From assembly GCA_938002705.1 (NCBI GenBank), contig CALLAG010000341.1:1-24061 (forward strand): a DNA stretch of 24,061 nt. Reading direction: 5' to 3'. Source of the stretch: an uncultured Saprospiraceae bacterium (GTDB lineage Bacteria; Bacteroidota; Bacteroidia; Chitinophagales; Saprospiraceae). Position 1 is the stretch's first letter. Every line of letters begins with the position of its first letter. Under the pieces are notes generated by a model. The model was not told the DNA's origin. It did no database searches and saw only the letters and a program-made list of their open reading frames with translations. The translations under genes were made by a program, and so were the position numbers. Of this stretch, positions 7,198-15,162 are shown one piece after another.

Positions 7198-7965
7198 TTA
7201 TTGATTAAGACGTAACTGTTGTCCATCGAGGAATAACTCATCTTTGTCACCATATTTGTGTAAGAATGCTCTTAGTTCTTCAGTGGTGGCGGTGATTATT
7301 ATTCTACCTTTAACTTTTTCGTGTTTTATTCTTATTCTCTTTTCATTAATGAGTCTCTTAATATAATCATAGTTTATGGGTTTGATAATGAGTGATTTGT
7401 TCTTCAGTATCACCTTTGAGAAGGTATGACCATAAATAGTGTTTGGACTTTTATGGCGTACTTTAAAGTTTCTATTCAGTTGATCTTTGTAAGATTCTAT
7501 ACCCTTATAAGGTGAGCTGCCATTATATGTCCATGGATAAAAATCAGCATATAGCTGTCCATTGATCATAGTCAGATTGACAATCATTTTGTCATTATTT
7601 TTAGAAAATGGTGCCGCCGAAAAGATACCATTGATACTAGAGTAGTTTAGAGTATAGAAATTTCCCTTTTCAGATTTATATAATTCGTACCCTAATTTAT
7701 TTATCAGACTGGTATCTAATAAATGATTGTTGACTTTGATCGAATACTCTTCAGAATTCTTGTATCGATATTCCATAGAGTCGTATCTCTCAAAATTCCA
7801 TCTTTTAGAATATGCAGATTTGTTATAATCTGTACTATCTACCCATTCTCCTATTATTCTATCGTCTATAACCGAGGTCTTATCTGTACAAATAGAGTGT
7901 AATGAAGGTATGCTCTCTATAGCTAAAAATAACATTACTGGATAAACTAAATTCAATGCTCTCAT
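7198..7965 (-). CDS. Secreted or periplasmic protein of unknown function, first gene of the LytTR operon
   Basis: The 255-residue product has a probable signal peptide (about 1-25, with a hydrophobic LVYPVMLFLAI core). A domain then begins with IGEWVDS, a pattern reminiscent of lipocalin-like fold starts, followed by several Tyr/Asn-rich predicted strands. The C-terminal part ends with IIITATTEELRAFLHKYGDK, a TEEL-xxFL segment that I have the impression of seeing in other Bacteroidota secreted proteins, without a known role. Lys and Arg are frequent from about 160 onward. Its position just ahead of the kinase and regulator suggests a sensory accessory or a regulated product. No catalytic motif is visible. 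Confidence 0.7.
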   Translation of the reverse strand: MRALNLVYPVMLFLAIESIPSLHSICTDKTSVIDDRIIGEWVDSTDYNKSAYSKRWNFERYDSMEYRYKNSEEYSIKVNNHLLDTSLINKLGYELYKSEKGNFYTLNYSSINGIFSAAPFSKNNDKMIVNLTMINGQLYADFYPWTYNGSSPYKGIESYKDQLNRNFKVRHKSPNTIYGHTFSKVILKNKSLIIKPINYDYIKRLINEKRIRIKHEKVKGRIIITATTEELRAFLHKYGDKDELFLDGQQLRLNQ

Positions 7966-8049
7966 ATGTTTGCCTAATTGTGTTATTATAAATATCAGAT
8001 TATAAAATTCAATTAGTTAAAAATATAGTTGAGATGGCGAATTTTGTCG

Positions 8050-8076
8050 GCGAATGATTAATTAAAAATTATTCGC
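8050..8076. terminator. Weak inverted repeat downstream of ruvB
   Basis: GCGAAT (8050-8055) and ATTCGC (8071-8076) frame an A/T-rich loop that can itself pair in part. It lies 34 bp after the ruvB stop and could end its transcript, but the T tract is not clean. Confidence 0.3.
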
Positions 8077-8109
8077 TCGATAGAGATCAGTATTATACGT
8101 TCGCTATAG

Positions 8110-9135
8110 TTAAAACAAGCTACCCGCTTGTGCTGGTGGAACGATACCTAGATGCTCATAAGCTTTCTGTGTCGCTTCACGGCCTCGGGGTGTCCGCTGT
8201 ATATAGCCTTCCATGATCAAGAATGGCTCATGGACTTCTTCGATGGTGCCAGGTTCTTCTCCCACAGAGGTAGCTATAGTAGTCAGACCTACTGGTCCAC
8301 CTTTGAACTTTTCTATAATAGAAGACAGTATTCTATTGTCCATCTGGTCCAGTCCGCCATCATCTACATTAAGCGCCTCTAATCCATACTGCGCTATAGC
8401 AGCATCTATGATGCCATTGCCTTTTATCTGAGCAAAATCTCTGATACGTCGTAGAAGTGCATTAGCGATTCTAGGAGTACCACGACTTCTTCTTGCGATC
8501 TCATTGACACCTTGCTTAAGGATTTCTATATCTAATATGTCAGCACTTCTGACGATGATGCTCTCGAGTGTCTTGATATCATAATAATCTAAGTGGCAGT
8601 TGATGCCGAATCTTGCACGTAATGGAGATGTAAGTAGACCCATACGAGTCGTCGCTCCTACAAGTGTAAATGGATTAAGATCTATCTGAATACTTCTCGC
8701 TGCAGGTCCAGAATCTATCATGATATCTATACGATAATCTTCCATAGCAGAATAGAGGTATTCTTCTACTACACTATTAAGCCTATGTATCTCATCTATG
8801 AATAGGACATCACCCTCGGCAAGATTAGATAATAATCCTGCTAGATCGCCTGGCTTCTCGAGGACAGGTCCTGAAGTCAGCTTGAGTTGTGCCCCTAATT
8901 CGTTAGCGACGATATGAGATAATGTTGTCTTACCTAATCCTGGTGGGCCATGGAGGAGCACATGGTCAAGGGCTTCGCCTCTAAGCTTAGCTGCACCTAT
9001 AAATACTTTTAGGTTTTCTACAATTTTTGGCTGACCCGAGAAGTCGTTGAGAGATTGCGGTCGCAATGCTTTCTCTAGCTGCTTTTCTTCGGGCGTATAA
9101 TGCTCTTCTGTAGGGTCCAGATTCGGATTACTCAT
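8110..9135 (-). CDS. ruvB: Holliday junction branch migration ATPase RuvB
   Basis: Full-length RuvB, 341 residues. It is the AAA+ motor that, with RuvA and RuvC, drives branch migration of Holliday junctions in recombinational repair. The Walker A motif GPPGLGKTT is at 63-71, Walker B LFIDEIHRL at 111-119, and sensor 1 GATTR at 160-164. The arginine finger region SPLRARFGI is at 170-178, and sensor 2 GTPRIA at 219-224. The C-terminal winged helix carries VHEPFLIMEGYIQRTPRGR at 301-319. All key residues are intact. ruvA and ruvC are not in the window, and ruvB stands alone, as is common in Bacteroidota. The start at 9135 gives the usual short polar N-terminus before RPQSLNDFSGQ. Confidence 0.98.
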   Translation of the reverse strand: MSNPNLDPTEEHYTPEEKQLEKALRPQSLNDFSGQPKIVENLKVFIGAAKLRGEALDHVLLHGPPGLGKTTLSHIVANELGAQLKLTSGPVLEKPGDLAGLLSNLAEGDVLFIDEIHRLNSVVEEYLYSAMEDYRIDIMIDSGPAARSIQIDLNPFTLVGATTRMGLLTSPLRARFGINCHLDYYDIKTLESIIVRSADILDIEILKQGVNEIARRSRGTPRIANALLRRIRDFAQIKGNGIIDAAIAQYGLEALNVDDGGLDQMDNRILSSIIEKFKGGPVGLTTIATSVGEEPGTIEEVHEPFLIMEGYIQRTPRGREATQKAYEHLGIVPPAQAGSLF

Positions 9136-9317
9136 GCACCGAAGATATTAATAATAATGGACATATGTCAATGTCTTATTTGTAATTTAAGCTTAGATAA
9201 GTAAATGTAAAAAAGCCAGTTTATATAGCCGGCTCCAATCTACATCCACGGACAAAAGCGAAAATGGATATAAGCAATATAGACATAAGCTGTATATCTA
9301 TATACGCAAATAAAAAC

Positions 9318-9357
9318 GGGATGATGAAGCCAAACCTAATTAGGCCCCATCATACCC
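9318..9357. ncRNA. Candidate structured element (12-bp interrupted stem-loop)
   Basis: GGG-ATGATG (9318-9326) can pair with CATCAT-a-CCC (9348-9357) with one bulged A. After a 2x2 internal loop, GCC (9329-9331) pairs with GGC (9343-9345), closing an 11-base loop. It lies in the middle of a gap without genes and has no adjoining T tract, so it is not an obvious terminator. A small RNA or a leader structure is possible, and chance is not excluded. Confidence 0.3.
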
Positions 9358-9737
9358 CAATATGGAAAATGGTCTATGTTGGTTAATAGCTGGCTTGTAA
9401 TCTTAATCATTCAGTAAGTATATCTGTAGATTAATTACTGAGATGACATTGTTTCAATTGTAGATTTCTATTCATTAATTAATATGAAAGAAAACATGGG
9501 TTTATGATTGTTGTAGATTATAAGCCAACCGTATATAGACGCTATATATTAGAATTGCTTAGCCAATGATATCTCTGATTTTCTTGCTTTCGAGAATATG
9601 AGAGATTGGTTTTATGCAATTGATTTGTCCATATGTGTACCGATCATCCTTCGTGTTACCCCGTTCGTCATTTTTATTTGATTTTTTTCTTATTTGACTT
9701 TTCAATTAATCAGCAGAATAAATAAAATCACTATTTT

Positions 9738-9767
9738 AAGGTAACCTTTTTAGAGTAGATCACTCTA
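9738..9767 (+). promoter_or_regulatory. Two adjacent inverted repeats upstream of the subtilase gene
   Basis: AAGGT-A-ACCTT (9738-9748) is followed by TAGAGT-AGATC-ACTCTA (9751-9767), ending 36 bp before the chosen ATG. They lie where operators or a leader hairpin would be expected. No clear TTG/TAnnTTTG promoter is visible, which would fit an activator-dependent or alternative-sigma promoter. Confidence 0.3.
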
Positions 9768-9803
9768 TGGGGTATATTGACTAACCCTAAACGAAAAACA
9801 ATT

Positions 9804-11039
9804 ATGAGTAACCAACGAAAAAACAATCAAAAGAATAAAGGAAAAATTAGATCAGGTAAGGCACTTGGCAAGCCTGAAGGCGATCAGAAACATCCATTTA
9901 CACAGAAAAAATTTAAAGAACTTCCTGAAAGGGCAAACGGTATTTATGGCGTTGATATTGAAATTGTCAAGGACAAGAGAAATAGCAAGGCCTTGGTTAT
10001 AGCTGATGAGGTCATATATTATGATGAGAAGATTACCTCCATACGTGAGTTTAAGAAAACATTACCAAGACTAAAAAGTAAAGAGAAGAGAATTGTAAAG
10101 CAATGTTGTTGGGATAAGTCGCTGTATATCGTGGAATCAAAGAGTGTCTATGACACTTATGATCCTAACGATAAAAAGCAAAGCAAAAAAAGTTATAATT
10201 ATTTAGGTTATGCTGATGGTGAAGATACAAGTAGTACCTCAGAATCAGAAACAACACCTGTACCACCAAGAGGAGGAGGAGAACAAGTAAAAGGAGAAGG
10301 CACAGGTATAAAGATAGGAAGAAAGGACTTTCGTTCAATTTTGACTTGTTGTCAAATAATGAAGATGAACGAACCTGTGGATAAAAATAAGATCCAAGTA
10401 GGCGTAGTCGACTTCGGATGGGGTGATTATCATGCCGAAACTATAAAGAGTATAATCGAAAGAGAATATCCCGTCGTGCAGATGCATGACTATAATTTGG
10501 TAGCCAGCTTTAAGGTGGCAAGTGTTCTATCTATATGTTGCCAAATAGCAAGGGCTATAAACGAAAGAATGGACATACTCAATATGAGTATAGGTTATTA
10601 TAGTATGAGGGAGAATCAGATCCTAAAGTCATATATAGAAAAGGCGGGTAGAGCTGGTGTACTCATAGTCTGTTCTTCAGGTAACTCTAATAATAATAAT
10701 GAGGAAAATTATCACTGGCCATCTAATTTTAGTTTTGATCATAATAATGTAATTTCGGTATCTGCTCATAAGCCATATCGCCAAGGAATTAGAAAAACCA
10801 AATATTCTAATTACGAAGTGGCGAAGAGTCTTAATGTATCTGCTATAGGTAGATATCCATATCCCGACCATATAGACCTCAGAGATGCTCAAGGCCGTAT
10901 CACACACGCAAGGGGTACATCCTTCTCTACTGCATATGTAGTAGCCTGTATCGCAAGAGCTTTTGAGCTTAATGGCAAGGTAAGCTACTTGACCTCTGAC
11001 GGATTTGACCGAAATAAGATATTAAAGGATATTATGTAG
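9804..11039 (+). CDS. Compact cytoplasmic subtilisin-like (S8) serine peptidase with a Lys-rich N-terminus
   Basis: The 411-residue protein has no signal peptide. The layout is a strongly basic disordered N-terminus (about 1-40), an unrecognised domain (about 41-140), a Ser/Thr/Glu/Gly linker (about 141-172), and a subtilase domain (about 195-400). Visible catalytic features are Asp203 in VGVVDFGWG, His210 in DYHAETIKSII (which aligns with the family motif HGTHVAGII), ILNMSIG at 258-264, the oxyanion Asn294 in SSGNS, and Ser373 in GTSFSTA. The Asp-to-His distance is only 7 residues, against about 32 in classical subtilisins, so a surface loop and strand are missing. The ATG at 9804 is preferred; a TTG at 9777 would add nine residues. 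The gene is followed by a CHAT peptidase gene on the same strand, 96 bp downstream. Its substrate is unknown. Confidence 0.8.
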   Translation: MSNQRKNNQKNKGKIRSGKALGKPEGDQKHPFTQKKFKELPERANGIYGVDIEIVKDKRNSKALVIADEVIYYDEKITSIREFKKTLPRLKSKEKRIVKQCCWDKSLYIVESKSVYDTYDPNDKKQSKKSYNYLGYADGEDTSSTSESETTPVPPRGGGEQVKGEGTGIKIGRKDFRSILTCCQIMKMNEPVDKNKIQVGVVDFGWGDYHAETIKSIIEREYPVVQMHDYNLVASFKVASVLSICCQIARAINERMDILNMSIGYYSMRENQILKSYIEKAGRAGVLIVCSSGNSNNNNEENYHWPSNFSFDHNNVISVSAHKPYRQGIRKTKYSNYEVAKSLNVSAIGRYPYPDHIDLRDAQGRITHARGTSFSTAYVVACIARAFELNGKVSYLTSDGFDRNKILKDIM

Positions 11040-11061
11040 TACGCTCAATGTTGAAGTTATA

Positions 11062-11090
11062 AGTCAAAAGGCTTTTGACTATTAGTTTTG
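11062..11090 (+). promoter_or_regulatory. 19-nt palindrome followed by a -7-like box upstream of the CHAT gene
   Basis: AGTCAAAAG-G-CTTTTGACT (11062-11080) is a perfect palindrome of 9-bp arms. Two bases later comes TAGTTTTG (11083-11090), a match to the Bacteroidota -7 consensus TAnnTTTG, 45 bp before the ATG. There is no TTG at the proper distance, so an activator bound at the palindrome is a plausible reading. Alternatively, the palindrome folds as a hairpin that limits read-through from the subtilase gene. Confidence 0.45.
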
Positions 11091-11135
11091 GATTTTGAGA
11101 TCATTATTTTTTTCATACTGAAAATGTAATACCTA

Positions 11136-13967
11136 ATGTCGATCAGGCTTCTATTTGTAATAATATCTTTTCTTTTTTCTGCTCCACTTATATCTGGTCA
11201 TAGTGTTGTGACAAAACAGCAGGACGATGTCACAGGTGAGATGATTAGTTGCGAGGACTTATGTGCTACTGTAGATGATCATTTGCGCAAGTGTACTAAG
11301 TCTCAAGAGAATGAAGTATTCGATTATCTAATGAGCATTAGGCATAAAAATGATGATTGTTGGATACCGTTATATGAGAAAGTTATCAGCTGGTATGAGC
11401 AATCAGAACCACATAATGATTCGCTGCTATGTAAGCTCTATACTACCCTTGGAGCTAATTATAAAGCTGTCCCAGAACTAAGAGATACAGCTTTAGCAAA
11501 ATTTCAAACAGCATTAGCTCATGGGAAGTCTGTCTATCCAGATTCTACCTTAGAGATATATAAAATCTATTATAATATTGCGGATACTTATAACTACCTG
11601 CTCGATAATAAGTTGTCTGTTCTATATGCAGATACAGCACTGTACCATATGGGATATGACAACAGTGTGATGAGGAAGGAGAGATGCTATATAACCTATG
11701 CAAGAGCATATTCAAGGTTAGGAGACGAATTTATATTTGATGGTTATGATGCTTTGTGTGAGCTCTACGCAAAAAATCCGAATGGCGGAGATTGGTCCTA
11801 CTATATTAATGATCTAATAAAATCTCAGAAAGACCTTAAGAATTATCAGAAGGCATTAGACATTACATTAGAGAAATTATGCCCTGACGGAGAAAGTATT
11901 AATAGTCTCAACTTAGATAATAATGTCAGATTTGATCTATATGGAATTTACCTAAATCTTGGCGAATATGATAGAGCAGAGTATCAGTTACTATCTATGT
12001 CAAAGTCTGAAATTACTGATACATTAATTCACTATAATAACATGGCTGGTCTATATACCGACAAAAAAGATTATGCTGGAGCGAATATTTTTTATCGAGA
12101 ATGTATAGATATTTCTAAGAAGGAGAATCTTCATAATGAGTTATATTACACCTATCATAACATGATAGAATTATTCAATAATCAATCTCAGTATGATAGT
12201 GCATATCATTACCTACAGTTACATGATGCACTGATAGTACAACATGGTGATGGGCCAAAATTGAAGCTGGATAATCAGATGAAAAGAGCGAAGAATGAAT
12301 TGATCACCTTGTATGAAAAGTCCAAACAGACGGATAATACAATAGAAATTCTGAAAGATGCTCACGATAGATTCCTAAGGATAGATAGTATAATCAATAA
12401 TCAAATAAACGATTATACAGATGATCAATCACTGATGAGCTCATTAAAAATACGTCGCAGATTATACGATCATTATCTCCCTGTCTGTCTTAGTTTACAT
12501 CAGTTAGAACCTCACAATAAAACATATGCAGAACAAGCTGTATCTATAGTGGAGAAAAATAAGTCTGTAATCTTATTGTCAAATGTTCTAAAAAATAGAA
12601 TGCAATCTGATAATCGTGATATAGCTGAGGCTGAGTTAGTTAAAGATTCTATCATAGATAACATTAAGTACCTTAAGGATGATAAGATAGATTACAATAA
12701 TAGATTGAGTCAGTCACTCGTGCTATGTCGTCAGTTAAGACGATTAAGAACATTATATAATTCTGACGATATGCCAACCTATATTTCTGACAAAGTTATA
12801 AGTAACGATGTTTCATACAGAGATAGGAACTTCCTCATGTACCATAACGTGATAGGTAATGACAGTAGTTATTATAGAATATATAATGTAAATGAAAAAT
12901 TAGAATTTGATATAATACAGTTGTCTATTGCTGATGTAGAATTATTAAAAAATAATTTTAGTCAAGATAAGATGTCAGAACTTCCTAAGCTGAATCTTCA
13001 GCTTCTTTCTGATGTGGTTCTGCCTCATGATCTTCCCTTAGACGTAATGATAATGCCTGATCATCACCTGTCATTTCTTCCATTTGAGATATTGCCTTAT
13101 AATGGTGCTTACTTAATACAACATGCTCATGTATCTTACGCCTTTTCATTAAGTCATCAGAATGCTATTGAGAATTTACCCTCCACTAAGACGGGAAAAG
13201 TAGTATGCTTTGCTCCATCATATCATATAAGCATAGACGAGTTATCTGAATGTCAACAAACGTATAAGGGGACACGTAGATCTGGGGAACTACTCACTGA
13301 GCTTGATTATAACGTCGGCGAAATCGAAAGTATATCTAAGCACTTTAATGAGGCACTATTATATAGGAATGATGATGCAACGAAAGAAAAGTTTATCTCA
13401 GATATAGAGGGTGCTTCCATCATCCATATAGCAGCCCACGCTACAGCGAGTACAGATGTAGGTGATAATTATATCTATTTCTGTTCTCAAGATTCTTCTG
13501 CCGATTATGCATTGAGCCTCACAGAATTATATGGTATGAATATTCCCGCAGACTTAGTCACACTGAGTGCTTGTGAGACAGGAGTAGGAAGGACACTTAC
13601 CAGTGAGGGTGTCTTAAGTATATCAAGAGGATTCGCTTATGCAGGATCTAAAAGTGTGGTAAATTCATTATGGAGTGTAGATGATGAGTCTACGTCTATC
13701 ATCATGACTGATATGTATAAGTACTTAGATAGAGGTGATAGAAAAGATGTCGCATTAAGAAAAGCTAAATTAGATTATATCAGTAAAGCTAGTAGTGTAA
13801 GGGAGAAGCATCCATTCTACTGGGCAGGCTTCGTAGCGATAGGGGATATGAGTCCTATTGTAGATGATAAATTTAGTACTCTGTGGTATCTGCTTGTAGG
13901 TCTTGTATTTGGTTTTATAATTCTCATTCTTCTCAACAGGAATATGGATAATGGGAGGGTACCATAG
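11136..13967 (+). CDS. TPR-CHAT peptidase with signal peptide and C-terminal membrane anchor
   Basis: A 943-residue protein. A signal peptide (about 1-21) precedes a long all-helical, TPR-like region (about 60-480) with recurring Y/A/G patterns such as YLNLGEYDRAEYQ and NNMAGLYTDKKDYAGA, then a helical linker (about 480-560). A CHAT (caspase-like, clan CD) domain covers about 570-905. CHAT signatures are PDHHLSFLPFEIL (641-653), the catalytic His768 in HIAAHA, the catalytic Cys813 in LSACETG, GVLSISRGFAYAGSKSVV from 825, and the closing PFYWAGFVAIGD (893-904). One hydrophobic segment (about 915-933) and a ten-residue tail follow. Predicted topology puts the TPR and peptidase parts in the periplasm. 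CHAT peptidases cleave specific partner proteins in other systems; the partner here is unknown. The subtilase gene upstream is the obvious candidate for a functional link. Confidence 0.9.
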   Translation: MSIRLLFVIISFLFSAPLISGHSVVTKQQDDVTGEMISCEDLCATVDDHLRKCTKSQENEVFDYLMSIRHKNDDCWIPLYEKVISWYEQSEPHNDSLLCKLYTTLGANYKAVPELRDTALAKFQTALAHGKSVYPDSTLEIYKIYYNIADTYNYLLDNKLSVLYADTALYHMGYDNSVMRKERCYITYARAYSRLGDEFIFDGYDALCELYAKNPNGGDWSYYINDLIKSQKDLKNYQKALDITLEKLCPDGESINSLNLDNNVRFDLYGIYLNLGEYDRAEYQLLSMSKSEITDTLIHYNNMAGLYTDKKDYAGANIFYRECIDISKKENLHNELYYTYHNMIELFNNQSQYDSAYHYLQLHDALIVQHGDGPKLKLDNQMKRAKNELITLYEKSKQTDNTIEILKDAHDRFLRIDSIINNQINDYTDDQSLMSSLKIRRRLYDHYLPVCLSLHQLEPHNKTYAEQAVSIVEKNKSVILLSNVLKNRMQSDNRDIAEAELVKDSIIDNIKYLKDDKIDYNNRLSQSLVLCRQLRRLRTLYNSDDMPTYISDKVISNDVSYRDRNFLMYHNVIGNDSSYYRIYNVNEKLEFDIIQLSIADVELLKNNFSQDKMSELPKLNLQLLSDVVLPHDLPLDVMIMPDHHLSFLPFEILPYNGAYLIQHAHVSYAFSLSHQNAIENLPSTKTGKVVCFAPSYHISIDELSECQQTYKGTRRSGELLTELDYNVGEIESISKHFNEALLYRNDDATKEKFISDIEGASIIHIAAHATASTDVGDNYIYFCSQDSSADYALSLTELYGMNIPADLVTLSACETGVGRTLTSEGVLSISRGFAYAGSKSVVNSLWSVDDESTSIIMTDMYKYLDRGDRKDVALRKAKLDYISKASSVREKHPFYWAGFVAIGDMSPIVDDKFSTLWYLLVGLVFGFIILILLNRNMDNGRVP

Positions 13968-14150
13968 TGGTTAATTGTAAGAATATTTTTAAATAGAATT
14001 TTGTTAATAAATTGTAAAATATCATAAAAATATTTTGATTTTTTATTTCTACTTTCGAAATTTGGCTTTAGAAAAATGAGCTGTTAATGCTCTCAGAAGT
14101 AGGTTCTATATTTTCCTTTTTTGAAAGTATATTTTGGACTACTCCTGATA

Positions 14151-14179
14151 TCGTACCTCTTTATTCTAATGAGGTACGA
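14151..14179. repeat. Inverted repeat with 9-bp perfect arms
   Basis: TCGTACCTC (14151-14159) and GAGGTACGA (14171-14179) flank an 11-base loop in the gap after the CHAT gene. No T tract follows on the plus strand, so it is not a classical terminator. A protein-binding site or RNA hairpin is possible. Confidence 0.5.
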
Positions 14180-14269
14180 AATAAATAGATTTATATTATA
14201 AAGTGTTTGCCGCAATTCTTGCTGATCAAGATTAGTACGTAATGCAGTTTGATATCGTGTATTTATAAA

Positions 14270-14315
14270 TTATACTAATGGCGAGACTTAATGTCTCATT
14301 TGATTTTTAGTATAA
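14270..14315 (+). promoter_or_regulatory. Nested inverted repeats upstream of the small secreted protein gene
   Basis: Outer arms TTATACTAA (14270-14278) and TTAGTATAA (14307-14315) enclose an inner pair, GAGAC (14283-14287) and GTCTC (14293-14297), with loop TTAAT. The two stems together give 14 base pairs ending 88 bp before the ATG at 14404. A T-rich stretch follows the inner stem, so the inner hairpin could act as an attenuator-like terminator and the outer stem as its frame. The rest of the gap from 13968 to 14403 shows no gene. Confidence 0.4.
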
Positions 14316-14403
14316 CGCTCGATGCATGTTGACAACCTTATGATTTACGGTGGGACATTATATGCTACCATCGGTATTATTTATTAACCAAAATTTATTT
14401 TTT

Positions 14404-14784
14404 ATGAATTCTTATTTTAAATTTTTTGCGACTGTGATCGTCTTTTTTATTGGTGGGATAGTATCCATTCATGCTCAAGAAAAATCTAATACTATGGATA
14501 GTAAGCATGAAGTAGATATGGCGGATAATAAGGAAGATCAATTATTACAAGATTACTCTTGGCTCCAGAAGATTATAGATCAGAAAGACTGCCAAGGACA
14601 TCAAGTCAGTGTCTATAAGATGAAGAAAGGAGACACCAAATTTGTTTTCGTGGATGAGGGCTTTAAGAGAGTGATGTATGATGAGTCAGGAAACATATAT
14701 TGTACTAATTCTGATGAGCTAGACTGTGTACAGTTTTACGAATTAGCGCCTACTGGAGATAAGTGGTATTGTGCTACAGAATAG
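14404..14784 (+). CDS. Small secreted protein with four cysteines, unknown function
   Basis: The 126-residue product starts with a clear signal peptide (about 1-23: hydrophobic core FFATVIVFFIGG, then SIHA before Gln24). The mature part of about 100 residues is acidic at its start. It then carries YSWLQKIIDQKDCQGHQV, VYKMKKGDTKFVFVDEG, NIYCTN, ELDCVQFYEL and KWYC. The four cysteines could form two disulphides in the periplasm or outside the cell. Similar small proteins with a W-L-x-x-I-I-x-x-x-x-C start and a Y-C pair occur in Bacteroidota, to my recollection, without assigned function. I chose the ATG at 14404 because it begins the signal peptide; upstream GTG (14350) and ATG (14362) codons would place 14-18 unusual residues before it. 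Confidence 0.65.
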   Translation: MNSYFKFFATVIVFFIGGIVSIHAQEKSNTMDSKHEVDMADNKEDQLLQDYSWLQKIIDQKDCQGHQVSVYKMKKGDTKFVFVDEGFKRVMYDESGNIYCTNSDELDCVQFYELAPTGDKWYCATE

Positions 14785-15162
14785 ATTATAGGGTACTTCT
14801 ATTTACTGTCTCTTGAGTTGAAAGTAGAATAGAATGGACATAGACAAGGCGAGAAGAGGGATTATAGCCTTCGCTAAATGACTGATGGAACAACGCAGTA
14901 TATGTTCATTATATTCGCTTAAGAAAATTTCAATTTTCTGTTCAGCCAAGATTGTAGTAGATAGAGGTACCATTTATACAATTTGACTGCTATAAGGGCC
15001 GATAAGATCGCTCATACAATTTTTTTTCAGATCAAGACAAAACCTACTTATTGGTAGCAGGCGTAGACATAGCCTTAGATATGACGGGGTTTTCTAACGC
15101 AGATATGGAATAAATTTTAATGCGAATGCCCGTATTGTTAGTATGTCAATTTGTATTAATAC
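14785..15162. other. Intergenic region with no supportable gene
   Basis: These 378 bases contain short open stretches only. The longest reading that looks protein-like ends at the stop 15111-15113 (its last 35 codons include VAGVDIALDMTGF), but it has no start codon at its beginning. A decayed gene is possible, and I see nothing firm. Confidence 0.4.

Larger units (their letters stand above)
9136..9803. other. Long intergenic region between ruvB and the subtilase gene
   Basis: These 668 bases hold no gene I can support. The contents I can see are a 12-bp stem-loop (9318-9357), three copies of TGTAGATT (9425, 9459 and 9512), a T-rich stretch around 9665-9700, and two small inverted repeats just before the subtilase start. 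A 40-codon open frame (9264-9386) runs through the hairpin but has no coding signs. The length is unusual for this otherwise tightly packed window and suggests regulatory DNA, a small RNA or a decayed gene. Confidence 0.5.

Noticed and set aside
7185..7253. Longer start for the LytS-type kinase
   Set aside because: It would overlap the upstream gene by 56 bp and add polar residues before the first membrane helix, so the ATG at 7184 is more natural.
8152..8431. Plus-strand open frames opposite ruvB
   Set aside because: They are antisense to the highly conserved RuvB C-terminal half and have no motif of their own.
9264..9386. 40-codon open frame starting ATG in the long gap
   Set aside because: It overlaps the hairpin at 9318-9357, shows no recognisable motif and is short enough to be chance in this composition.
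15006..15113. Protein-like open stretch containing VAGVDIALDMTGF
   Set aside because: It has no start codon near its beginning and stops lie close on both sides. It could be a remnant of a gene but cannot be called one.
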